NCBI GenBank assembly: GCA_036658435.1
Contig: JAVXEO010000001.1
Span: 45,697 to 109,696, forward strand
Direction: 5' to 3'
Source: DIGJ01 sp036658435
GTDB lineage: Bacteria; Bacillota; Clostridia; Lachnospirales; Lachnospiraceae
Length of the DNA: 64,000 bases
The notes below the pieces were generated by a model. It saw nothing but the letters and a program-made list of their open reading frames with translations, made no database searches and was not told where the DNA came from. A program made the translations under genes and the position numbers. Below, piece after piece: positions 9,385 to 17,553 of the stretch (position 1 is the first letter of the stretch; the number at the start of each line of letters is the position of its first letter).

Positions 9385-9413
9385 TTTTCTTATAATTGAA
9401 AATATGCTACAAT
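9385..9413 (+). promoter_or_regulatory. Extended -10 promoter for ppdK
   Basis: TACAAT (9408-9413) carries an upstream TG at 9405-9406 (extended -10 element) and lies 17 bases after a weak -35, TTTTCT (9385-9390). It starts just beyond the tandem repeat, giving a ppdK leader of about 70 bases. Confidence 0.5.
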
Positions 9414-9489
9414 ATGACAGAGCGACTGTGTTCAAGCATTTTTCGAATACAGTTAAAATAAGGAATCATTATTAGGAGGAAATATTAAA

Positions 9490-12111
9490 ATGGCAAAATG
9501 GGTATATTTGTTTAAAGAAGGAAGAGCAGATATGAAGAACCTACTTGGCGGAAAAGGTGCTAACTTAGCAGAAATGACTAATTTAGATTTACCAATTCCT
9601 CAGGGCTTCACTGTAACCACAGAAGCTTGTATCGATTACTATACAAGTGGCAAAACCATTACCGATGAAATTCAAGGACAGATATTTGATGCATTGGCAA
9701 AATTAGAAACACTTCAGGGAAAGAAATTTGGAGATACAGAGGATCCATTATTGGTTTCTGTACGTTCCGGAGCAAGAGCTTCCATGCCTGGTATGATGGA
9801 TACGATTCTTAATCTTGGTCTTAATGACATTGCAGTAGAAGGATTTGCTAAGAAGACAGGAAATCCAAGATTTGCATATGATTCATACAGAAGATTCATT
9901 CAGATGTTCTCAGATGTTGTTATGGAAATGAGCAAAACATTTTTCGAAAGTATCTTAGATGAATTGAAAGCATCAAAAGGCTACAAAATTGACACAGAAA
10001 TGACAGCAGAAGACTTAAAAGAAGTAATTGCTAAATATAAAGCTATTTATAAAGAAAAAATGGGAGAAGAATTCCCTCAGGATCCAAAGACACAGTTAAT
10101 GGAAGCAGTAAAAGCGGTATTCCGTTCATGGGACAACCCTCGTGCCATCGTTTACAGACGTATGAATGATATTCCGGGCGACTGGGGAACCGCAGTAAAT
10201 GTACAGTCTATGGTATTTGGTAACATGGGTGACAACTCAGGAACCGGTGTTGCATTTACACGTAACCCATCTACGGGAGCAAAAGGTATTTATGGTGAGT
10301 ACTTAATCAATGCACAGGGTGAAGACGTTGTTGCAGGTATCCGTACTCCACAGCCAATTACTAAACTAGAGCAGGATTTACCAGAATGTTTTAAAGAATT
10401 CATGGAAATCGCTACAAAGCTTGAGAATCACTATAGAGATATGCAGGATATGGAATTCACGATTCAGGAAGGTAAATTATACTTCTTACAGACTCGTAAT
10501 GGTAAGAGAACGGCTCCCGCTGCTCTTCAGATTGCCTGCGATTTAGTAGATGAAGGAAAGATTACTCCAGAAGAAGCAATTTTAAGAATTGAAGCAAAAT
10601 CTTTAGATCAGTTACTTCATCCAACCTTTGATGTTACTTCCTTAAAAGAAGGAGAAGTGATTGGAACTGCTCTTCCGGCATCTCCTGGTGCAGCAGCAGG
10701 TAAAGTATACTTTACTGCAGATGATGCAAAAGCAGCTGGGGAAAGAGGAGAAAGAGTTATTCTTGCTCGTCTTGAGACCTCTCCGGAAGATATTGAAGGT
10801 ATGCATGCAGCACGGGGTATCTTAACCGTTCGCGGTGGTATGACTTCTCATGCAGCCGTAGTTGCTCGTGGCATGGGTACCGCTTGTGTATCCGGTTGTG
10901 GTGAAATCCGAATCAATGAAGAAGCAAAATTCTTTGAACTTGGAGGACACAAGATTGTCGAAGGAGATTATATCTCATTAGACGGCTCTACAGGTAAGAT
11001 TTACTTAGGTGATATTAAGACCGTAGAAGCATCGGTAAGTGGAAACTTTGGAAGAATGATGGAATGGGCTGACCAGTTTAGAACATTAAGCGTTCGTACC
11101 AATGCAGACACTCCTGCCGATACAAAAAAAGCAGTGGAATTAGGTGCAGAAGGTATTGGTCTTTGCCGTACAGAGCATATGTTCTTTGATGCAGAGAGAA
11201 TTCCTAAGATTCGCAGAATGATTCTTTCAGATTCTGTAGAAGCAAGAGAAGAAGCCCTTAATCAGTTAATACCTTATCAAAAAGGTGATTTCAAGGCAAT
11301 GTATGAAGTATTGGAAGGAAAACCAATGACCGTACGTTACTTAGATCCACCTCTTCATGAATTTGTTCCTACGGATGAAGAAGACATTGCTGCTTTAGCA
11401 AAAGATATGGGACTTACCATAGAAGATGTAAAAGCAAAATGTGATGATTTACATGAGTTCAATCCTATGATGGGACATCGTGGATGCCGTCTTGCTGTAA
11501 CCTATCCGGAAATTGCAAGAATGCAAACAAGAGCGGTAATGGAAGCTGCAATTGAAGTTAAGAACGAAAAAGGATATGATATCGTTCCTGAAATCATGAT
11601 TCCATTGGTTGGCGAAAAGAAAGAACTTAAATTTGTAAAAGATATTGTTGTTGAAACTGCAGAATTAGTAAAGAAGGAAATGAATTCCGATATTGAATAT
11701 CATATTGGAACTATGATTGAGATTCCTCGTGCTGCATTAACCGCAGATGCAATTGCAGAAGAAGCTGAATTCTTCTCCTTTGGAACCAACGATTTAACAC
11801 AGATGACCTTCGGATTTTCTCGTGATGATGCCGGTAAGTTCTTAGATTCTTACTACAAAGCAAAGATTTTCGAATCCGATCCATTTGCAAGACTTGACCA
11901 GACCGGTGTTGGCCAGTTAGTTAAAATGGCAGTTGAAAAAGGACGTGCTACCAGACCAAACATTAAGTTAGGTATTTGTGGAGAACATGGTGGAGATCCA
12001 TCTTCCGTAGAATTCTGTCACAAAATAGGACTTAACTATGTTTCCTGTTCTCCGTTCCGTGTACCTATTGCTAAGTTAGCAGCAGCACAGGCAGCGTTAA
12101 ACCAAAAGTAG
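9490..12111 (+). CDS. ppdK: Pyruvate, phosphate dikinase
   Basis: The 873-residue enzyme has the N-terminal ATP-grasp nucleotide domain (GGKGANLAEM; SVRSGARASMPGMMDT), the central phosphohistidine domain (GGMTSHAAVVARGMGTACVSG, whose His is the phosphate carrier and whose Thr is the usual regulatory site), and the C-terminal PEP/pyruvate barrel (GICGEHGGDP; FSFGTNDLTQMT). It interconverts pyruvate + ATP + phosphate and PEP + AMP + PPi in the cytoplasm; in anaerobic clostridia it commonly serves PPi-linked glycolysis. AGGAGGA lies eight bases before ATG. It is followed by a strong terminator and is probably monocistronic. Length is normal for the family. Confidence 0.98.
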   Translation: MAKWVYLFKEGRADMKNLLGGKGANLAEMTNLDLPIPQGFTVTTEACIDYYTSGKTITDEIQGQIFDALAKLETLQGKKFGDTEDPLLVSVRSGARASMPGMMDTILNLGLNDIAVEGFAKKTGNPRFAYDSYRRFIQMFSDVVMEMSKTFFESILDELKASKGYKIDTEMTAEDLKEVIAKYKAIYKEKMGEEFPQDPKTQLMEAVKAVFRSWDNPRAIVYRRMNDIPGDWGTAVNVQSMVFGNMGDNSGTGVAFTRNPSTGAKGIYGEYLINAQGEDVVAGIRTPQPITKLEQDLPECFKEFMEIATKLENHYRDMQDMEFTIQEGKLYFLQTRNGKRTAPAALQIACDLVDEGKITPEEAILRIEAKSLDQLLHPTFDVTSLKEGEVIGTALPASPGAAAGKVYFTADDAKAAGERGERVILARLETSPEDIEGMHAARGILTVRGGMTSHAAVVARGMGTACVSGCGEIRINEEAKFFELGGHKIVEGDYISLDGSTGKIYLGDIKTVEASVSGNFGRMMEWADQFRTLSVRTNADTPADTKKAVELGAEGIGLCRTEHMFFDAERIPKIRRMILSDSVEAREEALNQLIPYQKGDFKAMYEVLEGKPMTVRYLDPPLHEFVPTDEEDIAALAKDMGLTIEDVKAKCDDLHEFNPMMGHRGCRLAVTYPEIARMQTRAVMEAAIEVKNEKGYDIVPEIMIPLVGEKKELKFVKDIVVETAELVKKEMNSDIEYHIGTMIEIPRAALTADAIAEEAEFFSFGTNDLTQMTFGFSRDDAGKFLDSYYKAKIFESDPFARLDQTGVGQLVKMAVEKGRATRPNIKLGICGEHGGDPSSVEFCHKIGLNYVSCSPFRVPIAKLAAAQAALNQK

Positions 12112-12265
12112 GAAAACGACGGTTTAGTAATGAATGTTACCTGTTTCGATTAAACTAAATTTTGAACAGGCAAAAGAATATAGGAAGCAATGCGGAATGT
12201 ATTTAAGACATTGTCAAAGGAAAGACGTTGATGTTTGGATGCTTCGGTAGAACCTTCGGTAATAG
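12112..12265 (+). other. ppdK 3' untranslated region with short hairpins
   Basis: No ORF of usable length or RNA gene was recognised here. A hairpin can form between CCTGTT (12140s) and AACAGG (12160s), and TTCGGTA occurs twice near 12245 and 12255. The stretch leads into the terminator at 12266. Together with 12307-12522 upstream of darT it makes a gene-free stretch of about 410 bases. Confidence 0.5.
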
Positions 12266-12306
12266 AATCCCATCACTTGTAGAATATGAGTGGTGGGATT
12301 TTTTCT
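12266..12306 (+). terminator. Rho-independent terminator after ppdK
   Basis: A 12-base stem (AATCCCATCACT at 12266-12277 with AGTGGTGGGATT at 12289-12300, one G:U pair) closes an 11-base loop and is followed by a run of T to 12306. Confidence 0.85.
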
Positions 12307-12522
12307 GTTACACGAAAAACACAAGTTTGGATTAAACATAATAGTGGAGAATATCTACTATTATTTATGAAAACAATATGATAAAATAGAATAATAAATT
12401 TGCTTATTAAGAAGTAAATTGTAGCATGTAAGGAAAACAACAAATTTATTTAGAGAAAGTTCATTCTAAATATATGAAGAGGATAAGTTTAGAAGATAAT
12501 GTAATGTGTAGGGAGGAATAAA
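12307..12522 (+). other. AT-rich darT upstream region
   Basis: This 216-base stretch is very AT-rich. It holds a small imperfect palindrome around 12340-12363 (AATAGT...ACTATT) and several TATGAT/TAAAAT-like hexamers, but none is paired with a convincing -35 element at proper spacing. The palindrome could be an operator for toxin-antitoxin control. A strong ribosome site (GGGAGGA) ends the region seven bases before the darT ATG. Confidence 0.4.
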
Positions 12523-13122
12523 ATGGGTATTGAAATAGCGAAAACAGGAAAATTATTATATCATTTAACAGAATTAAATAATTTGGATTCTATAATAAAA
12601 TATGGAATGCTACCAAGAAAAACAATTATTGAGCGGAAAATAAGGTTTGATGATGTAGCAAATGCAGAAATTATCACAAAGAGACAAGAGCTTGGGTTGG
12701 ATAAATATACACCATTTCATTTCCATCCGTATTCTGCTTTTGATGTGGTTGTTAAAAATACTCATCGTGGTCAGGATATGATCTACTTATGCATTAACAG
12801 AAAAACAGCAAGAAAAAATGAATTTAGAATATTGCCAAAACATCCTTTAACATTACAAGAGTGTAAGATTTATGATTATGATAACGGTTTTAATTTAATT
12901 GATTGGGATACCATGATAGAAATAAACCGTGAAGATGACTATGCAAAGCATGTTAAAATGGCTGAATGTTTAACTGAAAAAAGAATTGCTATTGACGCAT
13001 TTACATGTATGTTTGTAGCATCTGAACAGGTAAAAGAAAAAGTAATAAGAATTTTAAATGATAATAGTATTGATTTTCCGCCGCCATATATTAATGTAAG
13101 TGATATTTGGTTTGTGAAGTAA
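12523..13122 (+). CDS. darT: DarT-like ssDNA ADP-ribosyltransferase toxin (DUF4433)
   Basis: The 199-residue protein carries the features of DarT, which uses NAD+ to ADP-ribosylate thymidine in single-stranded DNA and blocks replication. Seen in the sequence: the NAD-site YHLT (13-16), the conserved FDDVANAEI segment with Arg54 close behind (42-54), FHFHPYSAF (65-73), and MAECL with Glu148 at the position of the catalytic glutamate before the RIAIDAF strand. The equivalence of these residues to the studied enzymes is by pattern, not alignment. It precedes the macrodomain antitoxin gene by 23 bases. The gene is visibly more AT-rich than ppdK or the permease gene, consistent with recent transfer. 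An intact frame suggests an active toxin. Confidence 0.87.
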   Translation: MGIEIAKTGKLLYHLTELNNLDSIIKYGMLPRKTIIERKIRFDDVANAEIITKRQELGLDKYTPFHFHPYSAFDVVVKNTHRGQDMIYLCINRKTARKNEFRILPKHPLTLQECKIYDYDNGFNLIDWDTMIEINREDDYAKHVKMAECLTEKRIAIDAFTCMFVASEQVKEKVIRILNDNSIDFPPPYINVSDIWFVK

Positions 13123-13145
13123 TTATACATAGAAAGGAGGCAGCC

Positions 13146-14180
13146 ATGATAAAATTTGTTACAGGAAATATTTTTGAATCTGGTGCAGATTGCCTCGTTA
13201 ATACAGTAAATTGTGAAGGATTTATGGGAAAAGGTATTGCTTACCAATTTAAAATGCGATTTCCCCAAAATAACCTTGATTATGTTAAAGCTTGTAAATC
13301 TGGAATGCTTCATATTGGAGCGATTCATTACTACAAAGAAGATGAAATTTGGGTTGTAAATTTTCCAACTAAAGATAAGTGGAGAGAAAAATCTAAGATT
13401 GATTATATCGAAAAGGGTTTGGAGAAACTTAAACTATTTATAAAGAATAATAATCTAAAAACCATTGCAATACCTCCGTTAGGTTGTGGTAATGGTGGTT
13501 TAGAATGGAATGTTGTTAAAGATTTAATAGTGGAAAAGTTGAACGACATAGAAAAAGATTATAATATTTTAATCTTTGAGCCCTCTCAATCATACGAAGT
13601 TAAACCTAAAAATGCTCCTGATATTAGTGTTTCTGGACTTGTGGTGCTGCAAATTGGAATGAGTTTAAATAAACGTACGGCTATAAGATTACAAAAAACT
13701 GGGTATTTTATTAATTATTTTATGGAAGAAGAATATTTTAAGTTTGATAAATGGAAATTTGGTCCTTATTCTTATCCTATAGAAATTATATCAAAAAAAT
13801 TAAAGGAATATCAAGATTATTATAATTTGAGCAATTCAAGGGATACTTACGAACAAATATATAAAGTTATTGTTAGTAGGAAAACGGAAGAAAAATTAGT
13901 TAAACTAAACCCAGCGATTAAAAAAGCTACAATGTATGTGAATGAAATATCTTCTGACAAAAAATTGGAAGGAGTTGCAACCGTATTATTTATTATAAAA
14001 AAAAATAGCCAGATCAATGAAGAGGGTATTATAAATAGCTTTAAAGAATGGTCAGAGGACAAAGCTAAGAAATTTACAAAAAAGTATATTCAAGAATGTA
14101 TAAGTTATTTGGAAGAGACAAATATTATAATTAAAAACATATGCAATGAATTTGAGATATCATCAAATGCTTGGAAATAA
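13146..14180 (+). CDS. darG: DarG-like macrodomain antitoxin
   Basis: The 344-residue protein has an N-terminal macrodomain (about 1-150) with the ADP-ribose loop NTVNCEGFMGKGIAYQF (19-35), NFPTKDKWR (72-80) with Lys76 at the place of the catalytic lysine described for DarG, and PPLGCGNGGLEW (110-121). The C-terminal half (about 165-344; KFGPYSYPIEII) matches the DarG region that binds and inhibits DarT. DarG removes ADP-ribose from DNA and also sequesters the toxin. The frame is open upstream to 13107, but ATG 13146 is chosen because AGGAGG lies five bases before it and the macrodomain starts there (MIKFVTGN). It has the same AT-rich composition as darT. A full-length antitoxin implies a functional pair. 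Confidence 0.9.
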   Translation: MIKFVTGNIFESGADCLVNTVNCEGFMGKGIAYQFKMRFPQNNLDYVKACKSGMLHIGAIHYYKEDEIWVVNFPTKDKWREKSKIDYIEKGLEKLKLFIKNNNLKTIAIPPLGCGNGGLEWNVVKDLIVEKLNDIEKDYNILIFEPSQSYEVKPKNAPDISVSGLVVLQIGMSLNKRTAIRLQKTGYFINYFMEEEYFKFDKWKFGPYSYPIEIISKKLKEYQDYYNLSNSRDTYEQIYKVIVSRKTEEKLVKLNPAIKKATMYVNEISSDKKLEGVATVLFIIKKNSQINEEGIINSFKEWSEDKAKKFTKKYIQECISYLEETNIIIKNICNEFEISSNAWK

Positions 14181-14235
14181 TATTACGTTTAACGGGTAGA
14201 AAATATTAAAACCTATAAGTTATGACATCTTTTAT

Positions 14236-15510
14236 TCACCTATGAAAATATTTATAAAAGATAAAATAAGCGGCACCGGAAAATAGCATTTCCCAAAATG
14301 GGGCAATTGGAAATCCCATATGGAGGAAAATAAAGCCGGAAAGACTACCTAGAATCCATATAATCGTAGTACTCCATTGAGCCTTTCTTGCCCCTTTTTC
14401 GTGACGAAAGAATAAGAATTCGCTTAGGAGCATTCCGGGGAAAGGTACCATAAAAATAGCGAAAGAAGAAACCACAGGAATGAGATAGCTGCCAATACCG
14501 GAAACGGAAAGAGCGGCTGCAAAACCTGCGATTAAAAAAACAGTAACTTTATGAGAGACATTTCCTTCGAGAGAAGTTCCCTGAAAAATATTTTGCAGTG
14601 CTAAACTACCGCCATAAGCATTGATATTCTGGGTGGTAGCCAGACAAAATATGGAACAAAGCAACATAGGAACCACTAATCCAAGAGCAGCGGTTGAGCG
14701 GATAAAATCACTGAACCCTCCGGCTTTGGTAACAATAACGCCACAAACATTAAAAAGGAAGAGACCAACCAGATAAGCATAAGGGCAGACAAAGATAACT
14801 TTTTTAGGAGATTTAGCAAATCTGCAGGTATCAGGGGTTATAATACAGCCAAACACATAATTTCCAATAATGGCAGTGGAAGCAGCTGAAAATGTCATGG
14901 GTAAACTGATAGGTGCTTCAAATAAAAAAGACGCTCCCTTCATTTTGAAAAATAACTGAAACATAGAATAAAAGAGTAAAAGCAAAGAACAGGGAACAAC
15001 AAATCTACTTGAAAGTTCCAGACCATTCCAACCATAAGTTGCAGAAAAAGCCCATATAGCAATAATAAGCAGAGAAGTAAGTGCAGTGGGAATTGGCCAT
15101 GAAGAAAAAACGGAGATCAGCATAGTGGCAAAAAGATTTCCGTTGATTCCAATCCAAAATATACTGCAGATAATAATCAGAAGAGAAAAAATGATAGAGA
15201 CGGACTTTCCTAGAATTTTTTGCACTAAAAAAGTAGTGGACCATCCGGTTCGTGCTGAAAGAATCCCCATTCCCGTTCCAATTATAATCAAAATAAAATC
15301 ACCTAAAAAACAGGCACCAATGGCTTGCCAAAAAGGCAGGGCAGCACCAACTTTGGAACCAATAACCAGACAGGAAAGTGCACTGGTGTAACCGGCTAGT
15401 ATATAAAATAAGCCGATACTTTTTTTTCGTTGATTTTGCGGAACAGGTACAAATGCGTATTCATAAAGGCCGGATCCAATTTCTGATTTTTTAAATAAAT
15501 TATGCGGCAT
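14236..15510 (-). CDS. CodB-like purine/cytosine permease (NCS1 family)
   Basis: The 424-residue protein is hydrophobic throughout with about 12 predicted membrane helices and resembles the cytosine permease CodB: YILAGYTSALSCLVIGSKVG near the start (TM1), GTGMGILSARTGWSTTFLV (TM2/3) and ITPDTCRFAK in the middle. It would import a nucleobase or related compound by cation or proton symport across the cell membrane. Its ATG shares one base with the stop codon of the diguanylate cyclase gene (TAATG), so translation is coupled and both proteins come from one message. Substrate is not decidable from sequence. The gene is convergent with darG across 55 bases with no clear terminator. Confidence 0.88.
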   Translation of the reverse strand: MPHNLFKKSEIGSGLYEYAFVPVPQNQRKKSIGLFYILAGYTSALSCLVIGSKVGAALPFWQAIGACFLGDFILIIIGTGMGILSARTGWSTTFLVQKILGKSVSIIFSLLIIICSIFWIGINGNLFATMLISVFSSWPIPTALTSLLIIAIWAFSATYGWNGLELSSRFVVPCSLLLLFYSMFQLFFKMKGASFLFEAPISLPMTFSAASTAIIGNYVFGCIITPDTCRFAKSPKKVIFVCPYAYLVGLFLFNVCGVIVTKAGGFSDFIRSTAALGLVVPMLLCSIFCLATTQNINAYGGSLALQNIFQGTSLEGNVSHKVTVFLIAGFAAALSVSGIGSYLIPVVSSFAIFMVPFPGMLLSEFLFFRHEKGARKAQWSTTIIWILGSLSGFIFLHMGFPIAPFWEMLFSGAAYFIFYKYFHR

Positions 15511-17339
15511 TAGTCTTCCTCTTTTGATGGTTGATAGAGTTTAAATTGATTTTTACCGTTATTTTTTGCAAAATAAAGCGCATCATCTGCCTGTTGAAAC
15601 AGAAGATCAAAGGTGCAGCCAGAATAAGATCTAGCTCCTCCAATGCTAAGTGTGACAGGACAGGCAGAATTTCTATATCGGTAGGCACTCATTTTTCCGC
15701 ATAACTGTTGGAGCTTTATGGAAAAATCCTGAGCGGAATGGCTGCTTGCTGTTAAAAAAAATAAAAATTCATCTCCACCCCAACGACATAAAATATCTTC
15801 GGTTGTAAGAACTTCACCCAGACTTTGACCTAAGGAACGCAGCACATCATCGCCACACAAATGTCCCTTTTGATCATTGAACTTCTTAAAATAGTCAATG
15901 TCCAGAATAAAAAGTATCCCATCTTGAACATGAGAATCTTCTTTTAACAGGGAACGAATGGAATCCTCCGCAGTTTTGCGATTTAAAAGACCCGTAAGGG
16001 GATCTTTTGAACTCAGATTTAACAATCGATCCTTTTCAGCATGTTCTTCATTAATATTGGCAAGACAACCTACTAGACGAATAGGGCGACGATGAGATTC
16101 TGTAGTACAGATAACGGTATAAATCAATCGATACCAAACCCATTCACCGGACTTAACACCGCACTGAAATTCGGTGGAAAAGGACTTGTTTTCGGCTCCA
16201 TCGCTGATAATTTTGGAAAACTGTTCCGTTGTTAAAGAAATACGTATGGATTTATTTTGCAAATTTTCCTTAAAATCCGCCACTTTTTCATCAATATCAA
16301 GACTGGAGTTTTTTCCAAAAATAGTCAATACATCATTCATATAATCATATTCCATTCCTGCCTCACCAAAGGTATCGGATAATAAACGGTAACTTTCTTC
16401 ATAGCCCTGAAGGGACTGGTGCTGCCGAACATTAACTTTGGTGTAAGTAAGGAGAACCAGAACAATAACAAACATAATGGAGAATCCAAAACAAATAATT
16501 TCAAAGGGGTAGCGATAAATAAATTTCATAAAACTATCGGATTTATAATCACTGCCTTGAATTAAACTACGGGTAATATCTGCTTTTGAAAAACTATCTA
16601 TTGTTTTTTGCAAGGCTGAAAGAAGACGGCTGTCCGTTTCCGGCGGGAAACCAAAACCAAAGTTCATCATCACGTCTGCAGGAATCGAAATCAAATCTTT
16701 TGCTTTATATTCCTGCATCAAAGCGGCGGCGGTAAAGCTGTCACCGATGGTTACATCCGACTGCCCACAGCGAACTGCATTTAAGCATTCCCTTGGACTT
16801 GCATAATATATAGAAGATACATTCAAATCCGAGGTGAGGGGAAGACGCCCCTTAATATCTGCCATTGTGATAAGGGAAAGCTCACTTAAATCCGTATTCT
16901 TATGTTGAATCAAAACAACCTGTGTGGTAAGATATGGTACAATCTTCAACATAGAAGTATCATAATTATACTTCTTATGATGAGAATAGTTTGTCAACAT
17001 TCCCATGCAATCCACATCTCCGGCTTTCAGCTGGTCTAGAGACTGATTGTAATCTTTGGCCGGAACATATTCTAGTGTAATCCCCGTTATTTCGGAAAAA
17101 CGATTTAAAATCATAACAGGAAGTCCTTGGTAACCCCGGTCTTTTTCTGAATAAGAAAAGGGCATACTATCCGATAGCAAGGAGACTTTTAGTACTTTTT
17201 TACTTTGAATATATTCAAGTTCATTCAAGGATAGTTCTACCTTTGCCGGTGGAGAAGCTGTAGCAGAAACAACAACGTCGGAAAAATAAAACAAACACAA
17301 AACAAGTAATAAGATTGCCGCTACTTTGCTTCTTTTCAT
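15510..17339 (-). CDS. Diguanylate cyclase with extracellular SBP_bac_3 sensor domain
   Basis: The 609-residue protein has a signal/anchor segment (about 5-25), an extracytoplasmic solute-binding domain of the SBP_bac_3 type (KKVLKVSLLSDSMPFSYSE onward, to about 265), a membrane helix (FEIICFGFSIMFVIVLVLLTY), a PAS-like segment (about 310-435) and a C-terminal GGDEF domain with an intact WGGDEF signature and DxxxFK metal/substrate site (LDIDYFKKFND). It should make cyclic-di-GMP in response to a small ligand. The inhibitory RxxD site before GGDEF reads TTED, lacking the arginine, so product inhibition is unlikely. The second ATG (17339) is chosen because AAGGAGG lies nine bases upstream; the frame extends to 17366. 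It is coupled to the permease gene. Confidence 0.9.
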   Translation of the reverse strand: MKRSKVAAILLLVLCLFYFSDVVVSATASPPAKVELSLNELEYIQSKKVLKVSLLSDSMPFSYSEKDRGYQGLPVMILNRFSEITGITLEYVPAKDYNQSLDQLKAGDVDCMGMLTNYSHHKKYNYDTSMLKIVPYLTTQVVLIQHKNTDLSELSLITMADIKGRLPLTSDLNVSSIYYASPRECLNAVRCGQSDVTIGDSFTAAALMQEYKAKDLISIPADVMMNFGFGFPPETDSRLLSALQKTIDSFSKADITRSLIQGSDYKSDSFMKFIYRYPFEIICFGFSIMFVIVLVLLTYTKVNVRQHQSLQGYEESYRLLSDTFGEAGMEYDYMNDVLTIFGKNSSLDIDEKVADFKENLQNKSIRISLTTEQFSKIISDGAENKSFSTEFQCGVKSGEWVWYRLIYTVICTTESHRRPIRLVGCLANINEEHAEKDRLLNLSSKDPLTGLLNRKTAEDSIRSLLKEDSHVQDGILFILDIDYFKKFNDQKGHLCGDDVLRSLGQSLGEVLTTEDILCRWGGDEFLFFLTASSHSAQDFSIKLQQLCGKMSAYRYRNSACPVTLSIGGARSYSGCTFDLLFQQADDALYFAKNNGKNQFKLYQPSKEED

Positions 17340-17507
17340 AGAGAAAATCCTCCTTGCATTTTTCACTTCAACAAAAAAAGTGGAAGTGCTTTCTTATGAT
17401 ATCAAGTGTACCATAAAAAAAGACAAAAATCTATTTTATATTTAACGATTCAGGTATTTCATCAAAAATACTAAGAATCTTCTATATCTTTTAAGGAAAA
17501 TGTGTGC

Positions 17508-17513
17508 TATGAT
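17508..17513 (+). promoter_or_regulatory. Extended -10 promoter for the MATE gene
   Basis: TATGAT (17508-17513) is preceded directly by TGC, an extended -10, without a good -35. Transcription would begin near 17520, inside the longest possible frame, which supports the ATG at 17554 as the real start. Confidence 0.4.
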
Positions 17514-17553
17514 TTATGATTGTGAAGATTTTGAAGAAAGAAAGGTCTATTAT

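Noticed and set aside
12939..13328. 129-codon minus-strand frame across the darT-darG junction
   Set aside because: Antisense to two intact family members; its composition reflects AT-rich sequence and no start signal is seen.
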